A program made the position numbers and the translations under genes. Positions 59,980 through 64,000 of a stretch of DNA of 64,000 bases are shown here, in pieces. The notes under the pieces were generated by a model. That model saw nothing but the letters and a program-made list of their open reading frames with translations, did no database searches and was not told the DNA's origin. The stretch covers positions 1 to 64,000 of the forward strand of contig BQJA01000006.1 in assembly GCA_021604405.1 (NCBI GenBank). The letters run 5' to 3'. The stretch comes from Nitrosomonas sp. Lineage in GTDB: Bacteria; Pseudomonadota; Gammaproteobacteria; Burkholderiales; Nitrosomonadaceae. The stretch's first letter is position 1. The number at the start of each line of letters is the position of its first letter.

Positions 59980-60143
59980 CACTGTCTTTACAGTAAATCC
60001 TGTATTAGCTTTGTATTAGGCGATCTGACGTTGGTCTGGCACATCGGTTATTCATGATTTGCTTTGAACTATTCATGGGATACAATAGTCACAGTCCCTG
60101 GTAGGATATCGTGGATTTATTTTTTTAATTGGAGGTTTCGATA

Positions 60144-60815
60144 ATGAATCAAAACTACTCAGCAGTTGCTCAAAAATCACCATCTGCTTTAGCGACCAGT
60201 AAAGTTTTGCGTAACACGTATATGCTTTTGTCGCTTACCTTATTATTCAGCGGCTTTACGGCAGCAATTTCGATGGCGATGAATATGCCGCCGATGACGT
60301 ATCTGATTTCTGTTATTGGCGCCATGGTCATTGCTATGTTTGTACTGCCCCGTTTTGCAAACTCGTCCGCAGGCATTGGAATTGTTTTTCTGGTGACCGG
60401 CATGCTGGGGTTTGGGTTGGGACCGATGCTGAGCATGTATGCTTCTTTGCCTAATGGCGGGAATATTATTATGCTCTCACTCGGTGGTACCGGTGTGATT
60501 TTTATGGGCTTGTCTGCTTATGTGCTGACCACGCGTAAAGACTTCAGTTTTCTGGGCGGCTTCCTGATGGTGGGCTTCCTGCTGGTCTTAGTTGCTGCAC
60601 TGGCGAATATATTCCTGGCAATACCTGCTATGTCACTAATGATATCTGCTGTCGTTATTATGATTATGAGTGGCTTTATTCTGTATGACACCAGCCGCAT
60701 AATTCATGGTGGCGAGACCAACTATGTGTTGGCGACCATTGGTTTGTACATGACAATTTTTAACATTTTTATCAGCTTACTGCAAATCTTGGGCATTATG
60801 GGTGGTGATGACTAA
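60144..60815 (+). CDS. Bax inhibitor-1/YccA family membrane protein
   Basis: MNQNYSAVAQKSPSALATSKVLRNTYMLLSLTLLFSGFTAA...FILYDTSRIIHGGETNYVLATIGLYMTIFNIFISLLQILG. Confidence 0.92.
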   Translation: MNQNYSAVAQKSPSALATSKVLRNTYMLLSLTLLFSGFTAAISMAMNMPPMTYLISVIGAMVIAMFVLPRFANSSAGIGIVFLVTGMLGFGLGPMLSMYASLPNGGNIIMLSLGGTGVIFMGLSAYVLTTRKDFSFLGGFLMVGFLLVLVAALANIFLAIPAMSLMISAVVIMIMSGFILYDTSRIIHGGETNYVLATIGLYMTIFNIFISLLQILGIMGGDD

Positions 60816-60841
60816 TTCGCGTAGACGTTGGTAATTCTTCT

Positions 60842-60870
60842 AAACCCCGGTATATGCCGGGGTTTTGTTT
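60842..60870 (+). terminator. Rho-independent terminator
   Basis: aaaccccgg-tatatg-ccggggttttgtttt. Confidence 0.88.
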
Positions 60871-60912
60871 TGCGCGAACAGGACATCAGGAATTTAAAAA
60901 GGGTTTTAGATA

Positions 60913-61092
60913 ATGGACTGGATGAAAATTTTTTCTGCGCTGGCATTGGTAATGTTTATTGTCTTTTTGTTTCCAAGAGCCCGTGACATGATGAAAAATA
61001 GCCCTAAAGGGTCTTCTGCAGATTGGATGAGTTTTGTTATACCCATTGTAGCCATCGTTTTGTTTATTGCGCTGTTAATCCAATTAGTGTGA
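60913..61092 (+). CDS. Putative 59-aa membrane protein with two TM segments
   Basis: MDWMKIFSALALVMFIVFLFPRARDMMKNSPKGSSADWMSFVIPIVAIVLFIALLIQLV; aaaaaggg upstream; one residue below the track cutoff. Confidence 0.6.
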   Translation: MDWMKIFSALALVMFIVFLFPRARDMMKNSPKGSSADWMSFVIPIVAIVLFIALLIQLV

Positions 61093-61196
61093 AAGTGCCT
61101 TCGTAGGAGAAATGTGTGACCGTCCCGCCTGTTTGCGGTCTGATTTGTGTAATTTGCCTTCTATCCACCGGTCACGGTCAGGCCGGTGGTTTGTTG

Positions 61197-61643
61197 TTAG
61201 TTGCAGGCGATCGGACTCATTGAGCCCATCTGAAATCTTGTCCGTACGTTTATCCCATCATCACTTTCCAGACTTAAAGCATTCCATTCTCCACTCAACG
61301 TTGAAGCACTTAAGATTGCGGTAAAAGTTTCGCTCCAGACTTCCCCCTCTGCTTCCTCATAATCCGAACTGACAATGGTCATCTTAATATTGTTGCCAAT
61401 AGTGATGGCATTGCCATGGGAAGCGGAAGGACCGTTTGCGCCATAACTAATAGTTCCAAAAAGTGCCAGGTGTCCGCCTTCTTTTTCATAGACACCAAAT
61501 TTGTAAATCCAGTATGGCTGTCCTGCGCTGTTGAATACTTGCCAGCAAAACTCACCAAGATATTTATCCGCCGCCAGTGCTTTCGAGGCCGTTGTAAATA
61601 AAAATACACTGACAACTAATGATGAATATAATTGTTTTTTCAT
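61197..61643 (-). CDS. Hypothetical secreted protein
   Basis: Signal peptide (LYSSLVVSVFLFTTASKALA); GGAGGAAG upstream of the start. Confidence 0.7.
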   Translation of the reverse strand: MKKQLYSSLVVSVFLFTTASKALAADKYLGEFCWQVFNSAGQPYWIYKFGVYEKEGGHLALFGTISYGANGPSASHGNAITIGNNIKMTIVSSDYEEAEGEVWSETFTAILSASTLSGEWNALSLESDDGINVRTRFQMGSMSPIACN

Positions 61644-61664
61644 GATCTTCCTCCAATTATGGTT

Positions 61665-62110
61665 TTAGTGTTGCGTTAATTCTGGCTCCAGAATTTCTAT
61701 GAATATAACGGCATTCAACCTCCGTGTGCAATCAATTTCCTGTTTAAGTGTTGCATGCTCAAATTCGAAGGCTATGTTTGGGTCCGGAATTAAACGCGAT
61801 GCTTTTTTCCCGCAAAAGGCAAGTGAAACCAATAGATCACGTGTCAGATTTAAATGTCCAACACAGATATTATTTGCACGAATAAGAAGCCATGGAACGA
61901 TGGTGGAGGGGTGCATGCCGATATTTGATTGCATGCATTGCTGTAAACTTCTTAAAATTTTAATGCCTTTTATCGATCAGGCTAATTCTCCACTGCTTGA
62001 ACGGATCAATGTTGCGGGCTTCCAATCGCTTGCTCTGGTCTTCTGATCGGTGTCCAAAGTACTTAAGCAGCCTGATATCTGAATCGACGAGCATTTACTC
62101 AACGTAGGCC
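61665..62110 (-). pseudogene. Polyphosphate kinase 2 (PPK2) C-terminal remnant, frameshifted
   Basis: Reading the minus strand: MLVDSDIRLLKYFGHRSEDQSKRLEARNIDPFKQWRISLIDK(stop), then PSTIVPWLLIRANNICVGHLNLTRDLLVSLAFCGKK...PDPNIAFEFEHATL, as in the C-terminal half of PPK2 enzymes. Confidence 0.75.
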
Positions 62111-62405
62111 ATTGTCGCCAAGAAATGCACGTATTGCGTATTCCGGCGAAGATGACTATTTATTCCAGCCAAATATGAACACAGGTTTTTCCAATGCACC
62201 ACAAATTGTTCGATTGAATTTATCATCTTAAGTCAATAAATTATATTGTTTTCCGTACGGACTCTCCTTTCGTGCAAACTGGCGTTTTGCCCGACGGCAC
62301 AGGCCGGGTAGGTTTCGCCGCCTTACGTGATATTGTCAACCCGGATAACAGCACGATATCGTTCAATGCTGCTTATAGTTGAGCCAGAAGTTGATAGGTG
62401 TTCGG

Positions 62406-62939
62406 TTAATCATGTGATACATAAATTAGATCATCGACAGGGAATCTCATTTGTTGAGCTTTTTTTACCAGTTGTTCTACTAAGAATGTATCCAGGTTGG
62501 GTAATCGTGCTAGGATCCATAGGTAGGAACGATTTGGTCCAGCTACCAAAGCATATTGATAGGATGCTTTGTCCAGTGCCAGAATATTATAGCCGCCATA
62601 AAAAGGACCAAAGAAGGATACCTTTAATTGTCCAATGTATGGTTCTTCAACAAAGTAGGCCTTTCCAACAGCTTCTTTCCATTCGTTTTTATCTGGATTG
62701 TAGCCACGATTAATTACTTTGACCCCACCATCATCGCGTAAACTGTATTCGGCAGTGACCCGGCTCAAACCACGTTCGAAAGAATGATCCAGCCGGGCAA
62801 TCTCATACCATTTGCCTAGATACCGGTCCAGCTCAAATCCGCTGATTGGTTCTACGCCTTTTGGCGCGATGGTGCAAGCACTTAAAAAAATGAGTATTAC
62901 GATAAAAATCAGAATGTTATTGTAGTTGTGATTTTTCAT
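62406..62939 (-). CDS. blc: Lipocalin family lipoprotein (Blc-like)
   Basis: LSACTIAPKGVEPISGFELDRYLGKWYEIARLDHSFERGLSRVTAEYSLRDDGGVKVINRGYNPDKNEWKEAVGKAYF. Confidence 0.92.
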   Translation of the reverse strand: MKNHNYNNILIFIVILIFLSACTIAPKGVEPISGFELDRYLGKWYEIARLDHSFERGLSRVTAEYSLRDDGGVKVINRGYNPDKNEWKEAVGKAYFVEEPYIGQLKVSFFGPFYGGYNILALDKASYQYALVAGPNRSYLWILARLPNLDTFLVEQLVKKAQQMRFPVDDLIYVSHD

Positions 62940-63237
62940 AATTTTAACTTAAATTAATCAAAGTCAGAATTTGTCGTGAAGCGTTTGAAAGTTATACAGG
63001 GATTTATTTCAGATTTATGTGGTTACTGTTGGTATTTATAAAACTGTTTTATCCCGGTATGTAACGATCAAACACTGTTACAAGAAATCAAATATTATTG
63101 TAATAGTAGTAAAGAGGCTGTAATGCGGCTATTCGTCAGCACAAAGATGATTTCCTTCGTGTGTTTGGAAAATACAATATGTCATGAAAAATAATGAGTA
63201 ATTATTCTTAATAAGAGCGGTAGTTTTTGATGCAATG

Positions 63238-64000
63238 TCAATTAACTTTCGGGCTGGCGTCACGAAAAACTGCATCAATCGCAGGTGCATCGAAACGGTA
63301 TTCACGATTGCAAATTTCATCATTAATTATCACTTCGCCCTGTTCCTGTAAAATCGCGTTGACTTCTGTGCGGCCAAGCGAGCGCAACATCGCATGGACT
63401 TTTTCCCAGTCTTCTTCACAGCCGTGACTAACCGTTTGCGGCTCAAAAATTCGAACTTTCTCTTCTATAAAGAGGCGTGTCAGCAGTTCTTCTGTCGGCA
63501 AAGTAAATAGTTCCTCGTCTGTTACTGTTGCGGCAAGCGCTTCGATACGTGCCCAACCGTCAGGATCCTGTTGATCGGCGGTGGGTAGTTTCTGCAGTAA
63601 CAGGCCAACTGTTGCGCCGGTTGAGGCAGTGAGAAAAAGGCGTGCGTTGAGCTGGTCGGACTGTTTCAGATAATGTTCGAAAATTTCGCTGATATTGTTG
63701 CCTTCAAGAGGTACAATACTTTGATAGGTTTCATGCATTGATGCCAGGTCCAGTGTTAACACCAGTTGGCCGTGGCCAAGCAGATCCGGTACTGGCTTGA
63801 GTTCCATCATTTTGGAACACTTGGCCATTCCACGAATTTTCAAGTTCTCATTGCAATCGATGACGAGTAATGAAATTGGGCCGTTTGCTTTCAACTGTAT
63901 CGTCAATCGTCCCCGTTGTTTAAGGTTGGTGCCAAACAACAGTGTTGTTGCCGTCATTTCACCGAGAATCTGGATAACTGGCGTTGGATAGTTGCGCCTG
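63238..64000 (-). CDS. hslO: Hsp33 family chaperone (HslO), 5' end beyond window
   Basis: Frame remains open to the window edge (RRNYPTPVIQILGEMTATTLLFGTNLKQRGRLTIQLKANGPISLLVIDCN...); C-terminal LGRTEVNAILQEQGEVIINDEICNREYRFD. Confidence 0.9.
   Translation of the reverse strand, partial: RRNYPTPVIQILGEMTATTLLFGTNLKQRGRLTIQLKANGPISLLVIDCNENLKIRGMAKCSKMMELKPVPDLLGHGQLVLTLDLASMHETYQSIVPLEGNNISEIFEHYLKQSDQLNARLFLTASTGATVGLLLQKLPTADQQDPDGWARIEALAATVTDEELFTLPTEELLTRLFIEEKVRIFEPQTVSHGCEEDWEKVHAMLRSLGRTEVNAILQEQGEVIINDEICNREYRFDAPAIDAVFRDASPKVN

Noticed and set aside
1-64000. CRISPR arrays, tRNA/rRNA genes and prophage modules
   Set aside because: No regularly spaced repeats, cloverleaf-like sequences or phage structural genes noticed; a tRNAscan-SE/CRISPR finder run would be needed to exclude them formally.

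Overview
This 64 kb window looks like a bacterial chromosome segment, probably betaproteobacterial and Nitrosomonadaceae-like (inferred from overall protein character, not tested). It has about 45 supportable protein genes. I saw no rRNA, convincing tRNA, CRISPR array or prophage. The first ~7 kb is a decayed accessory region. It holds a truncated serine hydrolase, several fragments of one RAYT-type transposase, a cluster of perfect hairpins resembling IS200/IS605 ends, a multiply frameshifted VOC/SRPBCC pair and a DUF1428 gene. Other recognisable blocks are: an NCS2 permease with a C-terminal HATPase-like domain; rnk; a DUF1254 protein; aconitase; pncB; a beta-oxidation operon (fadE-fadI-fadJ-CoA transferase); a HAD phosphatase next to an arylsulfatase-like remnant; M18 aminopeptidase; glpK; ExbB-ExbD plus an atypical TonB-like protein; bestrophin; mtfA-glk; cysE; a nucleotide-sugar cluster (cytidylyltransferase, SDR and three tandem C-methyltransferase-type proteins); mltA; Nif3; a DegQ-like protease; a BT1-like transporter; comEA; cysM; a YdbH/YnbE/YdbL-like operon; a YccA-type Bax inhibitor-1 protein; lipocalin; and an Hsp33 homologue cut by the window edge. 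The observations I rate highest are the three-methyltransferase nucleotide-sugar cluster, the Hsp33 with two of four redox-switch cysteines replaced (HxC...DxxC), the permease-HATPase fusion, the hairpin cluster, and pseudogenes readable only across frames (PPK2, alpha/beta hydrolase, SRPBCC). No searches were run. Family calls are by motif recognition.
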